Source: Mycobacterium sp. GA-2829
GTDB taxonomy: Bacteria > Actinomycetota > Actinomycetes > Mycobacteriales > Mycobacteriaceae
Reading direction: 5' to 3'
Length of the DNA: 64,000 bases
Assembly (NCBI RefSeq): GCF_001499965.1
Contig: NZ_LQIT01000020.1
Coordinates: 1-64,000 of the forward strand
A program made the translations under genes and the position numbers. Positions 1 through 9,701 of this stretch are shown one piece after another. The notes under the pieces were generated by a model. That model had not been told where the DNA came from, searched no databases, and saw only the letters and a list, made by a program, of their open reading frames with translations. Positions within the stretch are counted from its first letter, which is position 1; each line of letters starts with the position of its first letter.

Positions 1-1777
1 CTCCCCCACCGCCGCCGGAGAAGCTGCTGCCGCTGCTGCTGCTACTGCTCGACGACGACGCCTGCGAGGCGGTGTAGGCGCTGATCGACGAGGACAGGGC
101 GGACTCGAAGCTGTCGAAGCCGCCGCCGGAATCACTGGACGAGCCATCCGCCCACGGCGTCGACGACTCGTACCACGTCGGTTGCGGCGCAGGCATTCCC
201 ACCGCCATCGCGTACTTCTTCGCCCACAGCGCCGCGACGCCCGCGGCCACCGCGAACGGCAGGTACGCGGTGTAGAGGTCCTTGCGGGCGGCGAAGTCGA
301 ACCGCGCCTCGGCCGAATCGGTGGCCAACATCCGGTGGAACCCGCCGATCTGTGACCACAGTCGCCTGCCGGATTCGGTGCGCCGCGTGCCCAGACCGGA
401 GAACCACGACACGAGCGTGACGAGGAAGAACGCGACGAACGGCAGCGCGGCGAGCGTGCTCGCGAACCCCCACCCGACGAACGCGCAGACGGCGAGGATC
501 GCGGCCAGCACGTTGGCGACCTGCAGCCAGCCCTCCCGTTTCCGGTCGACGATCAACCCCTCGTCGCGGGCCCACTTCTTCACCGCCGCCGCCATGTCCA
601 CTCGGGCCTTGTTCAGCTTCTCACCGGATTTCACGGTGTGCTTCGCCTCGAACTCCATCCCGGTGCCGATGATCTTCAGCGCCGATCCCACCGCGACGGC
701 AACCGGGTCGACGTCGACCCACCGGCTCTTACCCGCGGTGCCGCGCACCTGCCACTGCTTGGAGTTGATCTGCCGCAGAGTGATCAAGTCCAGTTCGGCG
801 AGGTGGAACAGTGTGGCGGTGACGCCGTGGCGGGTGATCTTCTCGGTGCGGATGTACTCGGCCTGCACCGGCCCGATCCCGGGCGGCGGGGCGTACTGGA
901 GCGGGAACGCCGGCGGCCGTTCGACCACCCGCCAGACCCACAGGTATCCGGCGAGGACGGCGAGCAGCGTCAGCCCGGCCTTCCAGAGCACGCCGTCGAC
1001 GTCGCTGCCGAGGATGCGGTCCCACCGCTGGGTCCATGGCAGTTCGGCGCGCGGTGGGGGCGGCATGTCCACGCCGGCGCGGACGGTGACCGGGGTGCGC
1101 GGCGCGAGGCCCGTCGCCTCGATGCGGACGGTGTTCCCGTTGGTGGTCAGGCCGCAGGCGCGTCCAACGCCGGTGCCGATGCTGCACTGCGCGCCGGTGA
1201 CGGCGGCGGGCAGCGTCACCGTGATGTCCGCGCGGTCGATGCGGTTGTTCCACGACGGTGCGATGACGTTCCAGAAGAACGCCGACGGCGCCTCGGGATC
1301 GCCGGTGCCGGTGGCGAATCGGCGGTCGGCGCCGGTCTGGCCGGGGTCGAGCACCCCCGGGATGCGGTAGCGGATCTCGAAGACGTGGGTGGCGGGGGTG
1401 AGCGTGACGTCGGCCGACCCGACCTTCGCGACGCGGAAGCGGACCCCGTTCTCCCACAACAGTTCGTAGGGTTCGGCACGGCCGTCGCGGGTGATGGATT
1501 CGATCTCGGGGCGCTGGCGGATCTTCGGGTTGTTGGGGTTGGCGACGTCCCAGTACCGGAAGATGCCGTGCCGGTCGGACGGGAACTCACCGGTGATGGT
1601 CTCGACCGCGGTCAACTCTCCTGCCGCGTCGACGCTGTAGCTGGCGCGGTAGTCCCGGATCACCATCGGGTCGTCGGCCACGCCACCGCCCCCGGATCCG
1701 CCGCCGGACAGCAGCGGCCACAGCACGCCGATCGCGGTGAGCCCCAGGGTGATCGCCCAGGCGAGCAGCCGTGCCAT
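1..1777 (-). CDS. DUF2207 domain membrane protein (3' end outside window)
   Basis: A partial gene: 592 codons lie in the window and the stop is beyond base 1. The protein starts with a hydrophobic signal/anchor (about residues 3-19), followed by an extracytoplasmic DUF2207-type region that begins with an immunoglobulin-like stretch containing GIFRYWDV. A transmembrane helix lies near residues 259-275, a cytoplasmic segment follows, two more helices lie near 405-455 and one near 500-520. The visible C-terminus is almost pure Ser/Gly, as is typical of this family. The ATG at 1777 is preceded by AGGGTGAGG and sits 5 nt after the priA stop, so co-expression with priA is likely. No biochemical function is established for the family. 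Confidence 0.85.
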   Translation of the reverse strand, partial: MARLLAWAITLGLTAIGVLWPLLSGGGSGGGGVADDPMVIRDYRASYSVDAAGELTAVETITGEFPSDRHGIFRYWDVANPNNPKIRQRPEIESITRDGRAEPYELLWENGVRFRVAKVGSADVTLTPATHVFEIRYRIPGVLDPGQTGADRRFATGTGDPEAPSAFFWNVIAPSWNNRIDRADITVTLPAAVTGAQCSIGTGVGRACGLTTNGNTVRIEATGLAPRTPVTVRAGVDMPPPPRAELPWTQRWDRILGSDVDGVLWKAGLTLLAVLAGYLWVWRVVERPPAFPLQYAPPPGIGPVQAEYIRTEKITRHGVTATLFHLAELDLITLRQINSKQWQVRGTAGKSRWVDVDPVAVAVGSALKIIGTGMEFEAKHTVKSGEKLNKARVDMAAAVKKWARDEGLIVDRKREGWLQVANVLAAILAVCAFVGWGFASTLAALPFVAFFLVTLVSWFSGLGTRRTESGRRLWSQIGGFHRMLATDSAEARFDFAARKDLYTAYLPFAVAAGVAALWAKKYAMAVGMPAPQPTWYESSTPWADGSSSDSGGGFDSFESALSSSISAYTASQASSSSSSSSSGSSFSGGGGG

Positions 1778-1782
1778 GGGCC

Positions 1783-3780
1783 TCACCCTATGTGCAACGG
1801 GTCGATCTGCACGCGAACCGGCTCGGAGTCGTGCCGCGCGCTGAGCACGCCGGTCCCCCGCCGCAGCGCCGCGGCCAACGCCAGGCCGCGGTCGCGGGGC
1901 ACCCGCACCAGCATGCGGTTCACCGGCGCGTCCGGTGCCATACCCGGCGGCCGGCGCGCACCGACGGGCAGATCGACGGGGCCGAGGGGTTCGGCGTCCT
2001 CGGGCAGCCCCGCGACGTCGAGCAGCGCGGTCACCGCCGCGGGGGCGCCGTCGAGTGCGGCGATGTGCACCGCGGGCGGGAACCCCACCTCCGCTCGGGA
2101 GTCGAGCTCGATCTCCGCGTGGCCCACCGGGTCCCAGCGGATGAGCGCCTGCACCGTCGGGATCGCCGACTCCGCGATGACGGCGACCACACCCCCGTCG
2201 GCGCGGGGGCGGACCAGCGTCGCCGCCGCCATCCAGCGCCGCAGGGTGTCCTCGGCGGCGCGCAGATCCTGCCTGCCGAGCAGCGCCCACGCGTCGAGCA
2301 GCAGGGCTGCGCCGTAGCCAGCGGCGGGTTGGGGTTCGGCGCCCGGGGTGGCGACCACGAGTGCGGGTTCGTCGGCGACCTGCGCGACCATCGCCTCACC
2401 GCTGGAGGTGACGACGGGGGTACCCGCGAATGCCCGGCCGAGTTCTTCGGCGGTGCGCCGCGCACCGACGGCGACCGCCCGCACGGCTTCGGAACCGCAG
2501 ACGCTGCACCGCAATCCGAGATCCTCACGGCCGCACCACCGGCACTTCGCCGCGCCGCCGCGTTCGAGCAGCGACAGCGGGCCCGTGCAGTGCCTGCAGC
2601 GGGCGATGGCGCGGCATCGCGCACACGCCAGCGCGGGCAGGTAACCCCGTCGCGGCACCTGCACCAGCACCGGCCGGCCGGCCTGCAGCGCGGCGCGGGC
2701 GGCGCGCAAAGCCATCGACGGCAACCGTGCGGTGTGCGCGGCCGGATCGCGTTCCTGTTCGAATCCGCTGTCCTCCAGGGCGACCACCCGCGGGGAAGCG
2801 GTCCGTACCGCGGGCCGCGGCGCCACCAGGTCGTGGGCCCACCTACTGCGGACCAGGGCCTGGGCCTCCGCGGTGCGCGCGTAGCCGCCGATCATCGCCG
2901 CGCACCGCAACTGGTGTGCGCGCAGCATCGCGACCTCACGCGCATGCGGATACGGGGCGCGGGGTTCGGACAGGCTGTCGTCGCCGTCGTCCCACACGAT
3001 CACCAGCCCGAGGTCGGACACGGGTGCGAAAACCGCGCTGCGCGTGCCGATGACGAACCGGGCACCGCCGCGCAACACCGACAGCCATCGCCGGTACCGC
3101 TGCGAAGGCCCCAGCCCGGCCGACAGCGCCACCACCCGCTCGGGGGCAAGCTGCTTCACCGCGGCCGCATGCAGGGTGTCGATGTCGCGCTGATCCGGCA
3201 CGATCGCCAGCACGCCGCGCCCGCCCGCCACGGTCAGCGCCGCAGCCTCCGCGAGGCGGGTCGCCCAGTCCTCACCGGGCAGTGCCTGCCACACCGCGCG
3301 GGCGGCGCGCCCCTGGCCGACGGCGTCGAGGAACGGTTCGGCACGCGGATAGGCCCGCCACCCGGTGAAGTCGACCGGCGCGACCTCGACCGGCGCCAGT
3401 TCCTCGGCGGGTTTCTTCTCGACGTTGGCGTGCCGCGGCGGGACCGCCAGACGCAGCACGTCCGGACGGGTCCCCGAGTAGCGCGCGGCCACCGCGTCGA
3501 CCAGGCGGCGCACCTCGGGGGTCAGCACCTGCTCCGGCGAGACGACCCGGTCCAGGTAGCCGAGCTGGCCCGGGTGGTCGGTCTCCGAACGCCGCTCGAG
3601 CAGGAACGCGTCGACGAGACGGCCGTGGAAGCGCACCCGCACCCGCACCCCGGGCTGCGCGTCGTCGGAGCATTCCGCGGGCACGAGATAGTCGAATTCC
3701 CGGTCGAGGTGGGGCACCGTCAGCATCGGCAGCACACGCGCGATCGGCTCGTGTTCGGCCGGCTGCCGGGTTTTGGTCAC
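1783..3780 (-). CDS. priA: PriA-like primosome protein N', helicase motifs degenerate
   Basis: The 665-aa protein matches PriA, the replication-restart initiator that recognises stalled forks and loads the replisome. An N-terminal DNA-binding domain is present (residues 1-110). The zinc region is intact, with eight cysteines in pairs at about 386/389, 395/398, 413/416 and 425/428. The helicase core is not canonical: no GxGK[ST] P-loop occurs where motif I should be (around 165-175, LPGEDWATRL), and the DEEH box is replaced by WDDGDD (263-268). Loss of the helicase motifs is known for actinobacterial PriA, so a scaffold rather than a motor role is inferred. The gene lies 34 nt after the amidase gene. 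Confidence 0.92.
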   Translation of the reverse strand: MTKTRQPAEHEPIARVLPMLTVPHLDREFDYLVPAECSDDAQPGVRVRVRFHGRLVDAFLLERRSETDHPGQLGYLDRVVSPEQVLTPEVRRLVDAVAARYSGTRPDVLRLAVPPRHANVEKKPAEELAPVEVAPVDFTGWRAYPRAEPFLDAVGQGRAARAVWQALPGEDWATRLAEAAALTVAGGRGVLAIVPDQRDIDTLHAAAVKQLAPERVVALSAGLGPSQRYRRWLSVLRGGARFVIGTRSAVFAPVSDLGLVIVWDDGDDSLSEPRAPYPHAREVAMLRAHQLRCAAMIGGYARTAEAQALVRSRWAHDLVAPRPAVRTASPRVVALEDSGFEQERDPAAHTARLPSMALRAARAALQAGRPVLVQVPRRGYLPALACARCRAIARCRHCTGPLSLLERGGAAKCRWCGREDLGLRCSVCGSEAVRAVAVGARRTAEELGRAFAGTPVVTSSGEAMVAQVADEPALVVATPGAEPQPAAGYGAALLLDAWALLGRQDLRAAEDTLRRWMAAATLVRPRADGGVVAVIAESAIPTVQALIRWDPVGHAEIELDSRAEVGFPPAVHIAALDGAPAAVTALLDVAGLPEDAEPLGPVDLPVGARRPPGMAPDAPVNRMLVRVPRDRGLALAAALRRGTGVLSARHDSEPVRVQIDPLHIG

Positions 3781-3814
3781 CGCACACCTCTAGCAGACGG
3801 CGCGGACAGGCCGG

Positions 3815-5128
3815 CTACAGGGTGAAGTGCTCCTTGTGGATCTGCCCGTGCACGCCGACGGTCCGGTCGACCACCTGGGAGATCGTGAAGTCGCCCGCGG
3901 CCGACAGGTAGGCGTAGGCGGTCGCGCGGTCCATCCCGCGGTCGTGTTCGAGGTAGTCCAGTGCGTTGACCACGGCGCGGCGCATCGCGACGTCGAGGTC
4001 GCTGGTCTGCCCGCCGACCGCGCCGTCGGGGTCGGAGAGCCCGATCGGGATCCACGCCTGCTCGGTCTCGGCGAACGGATACCGGTAGGCGACGCCGGGC
4101 GCGTCGCCGGACCCGGGTTTGCACACCGTGAGCCGGAACGTGCCGCGCAGCGACCCCTCCATCGCGGTGAGCGCCACCTCGCCGTCGCCCATCGCCATGT
4201 GCGGATCCCCGACGTAGAACAGCGCGCCTGGCGCGAACACGGGAAGGTACAGGGTGGACCCGGAGCCCAGCAGTTTGATGTCGATGTTCCCGCCGCCGAT
4301 CGTGGGCGGGATCGAGTTGGCGTTGGGGGCGTTGAGGCCTTCATCCTGGGCGAACGCGACACCCATCACGCCCATGAACGGGTTGAGCGGGAACCGCACC
4401 GACCCGTCCGCGCCGACGGGCATGACACCGCGGCCCTGCTCCACCGGCGTGAACACCGACACGCCGCCCCATTTCATGGGGTCGGGGTCGGCGCGGCCGT
4501 CTGTCGCCACCGGCGGCATCACCTCGGCCATGGAGATCCCGGCCGGGGCGGCCTTGTCCGACGTCAGCGCGAGCGCCCCCTTGCCGTGGCGGCTCGACAC
4601 CACCCCGTAGGGCACCCGCGGCGTCGTCTCGAGCGTCTCGATCTTCAGCACGTCGCCGGGTTCGGCGCCCTCGACGAAGATCGGGCCCGTGATGATGTGC
4701 GGACCGTCCTTGGCGAAATCGCGTGGCGTCCGGTTGTATTCGGCAGCAATGACTTTCGCATCGTCGAGCACGTCGGCTTCGGCGACGCCGAGGCCGCCGA
4801 AGTACTCGACCGGGTCGCGGCCCTGGTCTTCGAGGATCCCCTCGTGGGAGACGGTGTCGATCGTGATGGTCTGCCCTGACCGCATCCGCAGCACCGGGGT
4901 GGCGTGCACGGTGGGGACGTATCCCCACAGCACCTGATCGGGGAGCGACGCCAGATAGTGGTCGCCGCTGCGGTCGCCCTGTCCCGGCTGCAGCACCGGG
5001 ATCGACGAGTACGGCGGTTCGGCGGCGGCGTCGGCCGACGGGGTGTTCCTGCCGCACCCCGCAACCACCGCGCCCGCCCCGACACCGACCATTGCTGTCT
5101 GCAGGAAACTCCTGCGTCCAATGCCCAT
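3815..5128 (-). CDS. Acetamidase/formamidase family amidase with Tat lipoprotein signal
   Basis: The protein is 437 aa and resembles FmdA/AmdA amidases, which hydrolyse short-chain amides to acid and ammonia. The N-terminus MGIGRRSFLQT carries a twin-arginine motif, followed by a hydrophobic stretch and a lipobox ending at Cys25 (VVAGC). The enzyme is therefore predicted to be folded in the cytoplasm, exported by Tat and lipid-anchored outside, whereas characterised family members are mostly cytoplasmic. I chose the ATG at 5128 over an upstream in-frame ATG because it places the Tat motif at residues 5-6 and lies 7 nt after TAACGT (5136-5141), a good leaderless -10 element. It lies between the YhhN gene and priA on the same strand. 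Substrate unknown. Confidence 0.85.
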   Translation of the reverse strand: MGIGRRSFLQTAMVGVGAGAVVAGCGRNTPSADAAAEPPYSSIPVLQPGQGDRSGDHYLASLPDQVLWGYVPTVHATPVLRMRSGQTITIDTVSHEGILEDQGRDPVEYFGGLGVAEADVLDDAKVIAAEYNRTPRDFAKDGPHIITGPIFVEGAEPGDVLKIETLETTPRVPYGVVSSRHGKGALALTSDKAAPAGISMAEVMPPVATDGRADPDPMKWGGVSVFTPVEQGRGVMPVGADGSVRFPLNPFMGVMGVAFAQDEGLNAPNANSIPPTIGGGNIDIKLLGSGSTLYLPVFAPGALFYVGDPHMAMGDGEVALTAMEGSLRGTFRLTVCKPGSGDAPGVAYRYPFAETEQAWIPIGLSDPDGAVGGQTSDLDVAMRRAVVNALDYLEHDRGMDRATAYAYLSAAGDFTISQVVDRTVGVHGQIHKEHFTL

Positions 5129-5163
5129 GAGCGCGACGTTAGCCACGCTACGTTTCGGTGCGG

Positions 5164-5916
5164 TTAGCTGGAGTTTCCGCACGGATTACCGCGGCCGAAG
5201 AACAGTCCGGCGGTGATCAGCAGCAGCGACGCGGCGTACACCCACCAGATGGGCACCGCGAGCGCCTCGTTCCCCAGGACGAACCGGCCGATGCCGATCA
5301 TCGCGTCCGACACCGCGAAGCACACCGCCCCGAGCGCGGTCCACGGCGTGGGCAGCCGCGCCAGCAGTGCGGCACACACCATCCCGCCGAGCACGGTGAT
5401 GTACGCGGTGACCGGAACGGCCATCCCGTCGGCGACCAGTCGCGGCCAGAACCACACGAGCAGCGCCGCACACGCCAAGAAGGTGACGGCGACGGCGACG
5501 AGCCGACCCGGGGTGCGGGTCGCCAGCGGGATCAGCGCGCCCAGGAAGCAGAGGTGCGCGACGAGGAAGGAGGCGAGCCCCAGCACGAACGACGGCTCCC
5601 ACCACGGGATGGCGAGCAGGAAGTCCCCGCACGCGGAGAACACCAGCGCGGGGACCAGCCAGCGGCGCTCCCGGCGGATCGAGTGCCCGGAGGCCGCGAC
5701 CGCGAGCAGCACGGCGGCCAGCGCCTTCACCGCGGGCTGGGCGGGGAACTGTCCGGTGAGCTCCGCACCGGCGGGTGACCGCAGCGCGGCGACGATCAGG
5801 AAGACCCCGTAGATCGCCGCGACCACGGCGGCGGCGATCCACAGGCGGGGTGTCCGCCGATGTGCGTACGGTGAGGTCGTGTCTGTCGCTGACGAGAAGC
5901 CGCCTATCGACGCCAT
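5164..5916 (-). CDS. YhhN family (lysoplasmalogenase-like) membrane protein
   Basis: A polytopic protein of about 250 aa with around eight hydrophobic helices. It carries YhhN/TMEM86-type features, including SACGDFLLA after helix 3 and AVSDAMIG near the C-terminus, where the conserved acidic residues of the family lie. Eukaryotic members hydrolyse the vinyl-ether bond of lysoplasmalogens; mycobacterial substrates are unknown. The start is uncertain. ATG 5916 lies 7 nt after TACCTT (5924-5929) and preserves the full first helix, but makes the 5' end overlap the divergent esterase gene by 38 nt. A GTG at 5826 would avoid the overlap but cut helix 1. The amidase gene follows 35 nt downstream. 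Confidence 0.78.
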   Translation of the reverse strand: MASIGGFSSATDTTSPYAHRRTPRLWIAAAVVAAIYGVFLIVAALRSPAGAELTGQFPAQPAVKALAAVLLAVAASGHSIRRERRWLVPALVFSACGDFLLAIPWWEPSFVLGLASFLVAHLCFLGALIPLATRTPGRLVAVAVTFLACAALLVWFWPRLVADGMAVPVTAYITVLGGMVCAALLARLPTPWTALGAVCFAVSDAMIGIGRFVLGNEALAVPIWWVYAASLLLITAGLFFGRGNPCGNSS

Positions 5917-5929
5917 TCTGAGAAAGGTA
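5867..5929. promoter_or_regulatory. Face-to-face leaderless promoters of YhhN and esterase genes
   Basis: On the plus strand TACGGT (5867-5872) ends 6 nt before the GTG of the esterase gene. On the minus strand TACCTT (5924-5929) ends 7 nt before the ATG of the YhhN gene. Each -10 element lies inside the other gene's coding region, so the two transcripts would be complementary over about 38 nt at their 5' ends. This is read by eye; no transcription start data are available. Confidence 0.4.
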
Positions 5930-6823
5930 CTGGACGCCGTGCCGTTCCAGCTGTCGGTCGACGAGGGTGTGGAGGTGGCGCGGCAGCGGCTGCGGGACCT
6001 CCCGCGGCGCGAGGTCCATCCCGAGGTCGACACAGCGGACCGGCGAATTCCCGGCCCCGCGGGCGACATCGCGATTCGGGTGTACCGCCCCGAGACGGCG
6101 GAGTCGGCGCCCCCGGTCGTCGTGTTCTTCCACGGCGGCGGGTTCGCGCTCGGCGATCTCGACACCCACGACGGGGAGTGCCGGCGGCACGCCGCGGCGG
6201 CCGAGGCGGTCGTCGTGTCGGTCGACTACCGGTTGGCGCCCGAACATCCGTACCCGGCCGCGGTCGAGGATGCGTGGACGGCGCTGCAGTGGGTCGCGGC
6301 CCACGGCGCCGACCTCGACGCGGACACCGCACGGCTGGCGGTGGCCGGCGATTCCGCGGGCGGCAACCTGGCCGCGGTGGTGGCCCAGCGCGCCCGCGAC
6401 CACGGCGGCCCGCCGATCGCGTTCCAGCTGCTCTGGTATCCGGTGACGATGTGGGATCTGTCGCTGCCGTCGGTGAGCGAGAACGCCGAGGCGCCGATCC
6501 TGGACCGCGCCGCGATCACCGGGCTGTCGCGCTGGTACGCCGCCGACCTGACCGATCCCTCCCCCGACATGGCGCCCGGCCGGGCCGACGACCTGCGCGG
6601 CCTGCCGCCGGCCTACATCGCCGTCGCGGGTCACGACCCGCTGCGCGACGACGGCATCCGGTACGCCGAACTGCTCACCGCCGCAGGGGTTCCCGTCGAA
6701 CTGCACCACGCGGAGACGTTGGTGCACGGCTACCTCGGCTACGCCGGTGTCGTGCCCGCGGTGACGGACACCGTCGACCGTGGGCTGGCCGCCCTGCACG
6801 CGGCGCTGCGGAGCACCCGATGA
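5879..6823 (+). CDS. HSL-family alpha/beta hydrolase (esterase/lipase, LipH/NlhH-like)
   Basis: A 314-aa carboxylesterase of the hormone-sensitive-lipase family. The oxyanion-hole motif HGGG lies at residues 85-88, nucleophile Ser159 is in GDSAGG, and the acid and base are best assigned to Asp253 ([10 protein letters not shown]) and His283 (LVHGY). It is cytoplasmic, with no signal peptide. The GTG start is supported by TACGGT 6 nt upstream (leaderless) and a GTGAGG element. The stop overlaps the start of the downstream monooxygenase (ATGA), so the two are translationally coupled. The closest M. tuberculosis relatives are the LipH/LipI group near metK. A pathway in which the monooxygenase forms an ester and this enzyme cleaves it is plausible but inferred. 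Confidence 0.92.
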   Translation: MSVADEKPPIDAILRKVLDAVPFQLSVDEGVEVARQRLRDLPRREVHPEVDTADRRIPGPAGDIAIRVYRPETAESAPPVVVFFHGGGFALGDLDTHDGECRRHAAAAEAVVVSVDYRLAPEHPYPAAVEDAWTALQWVAAHGADLDADTARLAVAGDSAGGNLAAVVAQRARDHGGPPIAFQLLWYPVTMWDLSLPSVSENAEAPILDRAAITGLSRWYAADLTDPSPDMAPGRADDLRGLPPAYIAVAGHDPLRDDGIRYAELLTAAGVPVELHHAETLVHGYLGYAGVVPAVTDTVDRGLAALHAALRSTR

Positions 6824-8295
6824 CGCCCGACCACCACACCCTCATCGTCGGGGCCGGGTTCGGTGGCATCGGCGCGGCGATCGCACTGGACCGGGCCGGG
6901 TTCGGCGACTACCGCATCATCGAGGCCGGTGCCGAACCCGGCGGCACCTGGTACTGGAACCGCTACCCCGGCATCGGCGTCGACATCCCGTCGTTCTCCT
7001 ACCAATTCTCGTTCGAGCAGAGCGCCGACTGGTCGCGCACCTACGCACCGGGCGACGAACTGCGCGCCTACGCCGCACACTGCGTCACCAAATACGGTCT
7101 GCGCGAACGCATCCGGTTCGGCACCGAGGTGCTCGCCGCCGCCTTCGACGACACCGCACAGCTGTGGCGGGTGCGCCTGGACAGCGGTGACGTCCTCACC
7201 TCGCGGTTCCTGATCAACGCCAGCGGTGTGCTGACGGTCCCGAACCTGCCCGACATCCCCGGCGTCGACTCGTTCGCCGGTCCGACCATGCACACCGCGC
7301 GGTGGGATCCCGAGGTGGACCTGCGCGGTAAGCGGGTCGCGATCATCGGCACCGGCGCCTCCGCGGTGCAGGTGATCCCCGAGATCGCCCCGATCGTCGA
7401 ACGGCTCGACGTCTTCCAGCGCACCCCGATCTGGTGCTTCCCGAAGTTCGACGTGCCCCTGCCGCACGCCCTGCGCCGCGCGATGCGGCTGCCCGGCGGC
7501 AAGGCCGTGCAGCGGCTGCTCAGCCAGGCCTACGTGGAGCTCACGTTCCCGCTGGCCGCCCAGTACTTCACGATGAACCCACTGGCGAAGCGGATGGATG
7601 CGATGGGCAAGTCGTATCTGCGTCAGCAGGTGCGCGATCCGGAGACCCGCGAGAAGCTGACGCCGAACTACGCGGTGGGCTGCAAACGCCCCGGCTTCCA
7701 CAACACGTATCTGGCGACGTTCAACCGCGACAACGTCCGGCTGATCACCGAACCGATCGACAAGATCACCGGTTCGGGCGTGAGCACCGCCGACGGGGAC
7801 AGCCACGACGTCGACGTGCTGATCCTGGCCACCGGGTTCAAGGTCGCCGACAGCGACGCCCAGACCTTCGCGATCCACGGCTCCGGCGGCATGTCGCTGG
7901 CACAGTTCTGGGAGACCCACCGGCTGCAGGCCTACGAAGGGGTCAGCGTGCCGGGGTTCCCGAACCTGTTCTCGGTGAGCGGGCCGTACGGCTACGTCGG
8001 GTCGTCCTACTTCGCGCTGATCGAGACCCAGACCCGCCACATCGTGCGGTGCCTGCGCGAGGCCCGGCACCGCTCCGCCCTCCGCGTCGAGGTCAGCCAG
8101 GCCGCCAACGACCGCTACTTCGACGAGATGATGCGCAAGCGGCACCGGCAGATCTTCTGGCAGGACAGCTGCCGCAACGCGCGCAGCTACTACTTCGACC
8201 GCAACGGGGACGTCCCGCTGCGGCCGGCGAGCACACTCGAGGCGTCCTGGCGCAGCAGGCGCTTCCCGCTCGACGACTACGAGTACTCGGCGTAG
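6820..8295 (+). CDS. Baeyer-Villiger-type flavin monooxygenase
   Basis: A 491-aa FAD/NADPH monooxygenase. It has an N-terminal Rossmann motif GAGFGG (residues 11-16), the Baeyer-Villiger fingerprint FxGxxxHxxxWD (152-163) and a second nucleotide-binding motif GTGASA (177-182). Enzymes of this type insert oxygen next to a ketone to give an ester or lactone, or oxidise S/N centres. The ATG at 6820 overlaps the esterase stop by 4 nt; a much longer open frame upstream merely runs antisense-like through the esterase gene and is ignored. A perfect 14-bp hairpin follows the stop. The natural substrate cannot be read from sequence. Confidence 0.92.
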   Translation: MTPDHHTLIVGAGFGGIGAAIALDRAGFGDYRIIEAGAEPGGTWYWNRYPGIGVDIPSFSYQFSFEQSADWSRTYAPGDELRAYAAHCVTKYGLRERIRFGTEVLAAAFDDTAQLWRVRLDSGDVLTSRFLINASGVLTVPNLPDIPGVDSFAGPTMHTARWDPEVDLRGKRVAIIGTGASAVQVIPEIAPIVERLDVFQRTPIWCFPKFDVPLPHALRRAMRLPGGKAVQRLLSQAYVELTFPLAAQYFTMNPLAKRMDAMGKSYLRQQVRDPETREKLTPNYAVGCKRPGFHNTYLATFNRDNVRLITEPIDKITGSGVSTADGDSHDVDVLILATGFKVADSDAQTFAIHGSGGMSLAQFWETHRLQAYEGVSVPGFPNLFSVSGPYGYVGSSYFALIETQTRHIVRCLREARHRSALRVEVSQAANDRYFDEMMRKRHRQIFWQDSCRNARSYYFDRNGDVPLRPASTLEASWRSRRFPLDDYEYSA

Positions 8296-8313
8296 CACCG
8301 CGCCGAGAATGCG

Positions 8314-8350
8314 CTGAGGGTCGTGATCCCGATGGAATCACGACCCTCAG
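8314..8350. terminator. Bidirectional terminator between monooxygenase and metK
   Basis: A perfect 14-bp inverted repeat (8314-8327 with 8337-8350) and a 9-nt loop between two convergent genes, 18 nt after the monooxygenase stop and 16 nt from the metK stop. There is no long T tract, as is usual in mycobacteria. Confidence 0.8.
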
Positions 8351-8366
8351 TGCAATCTTTGCGGTC

Positions 8367-9575
<1,209 letters not shown>

Positions 9576-9701
9576 GTGTGATCCTCACTTGTCGAACTCA
9601 TGCCTCTTGATTAGGCCGTCAAATTGTATCGATGCCCTGTTGCACCCAAGCGTGTCCCCGAGCGGCGCGCAACCCTTTGATGCAGCCGATTCCCCCCGCG
9701 G

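Noticed and set aside
1..60. GCT/GCC-rich repeat as a microsatellite or CRISPR-like array
   Set aside because: It encodes the Ser/Gly-rich C-terminus of the DUF2207 protein; no spacers or regular units.
638..3825. Long plus-strand open frames over the DUF2207 and priA genes
   Set aside because: No recognisable domain, and the minus-strand genes in the same place are clearly real.
9576..9701. SAM riboswitch or small RNA between metK and coaBC
   Set aside because: No long helices or conserved SAM-riboswitch core; the gap lies downstream of coaBC and upstream of metK, with only a GAGG ribosome site visible.
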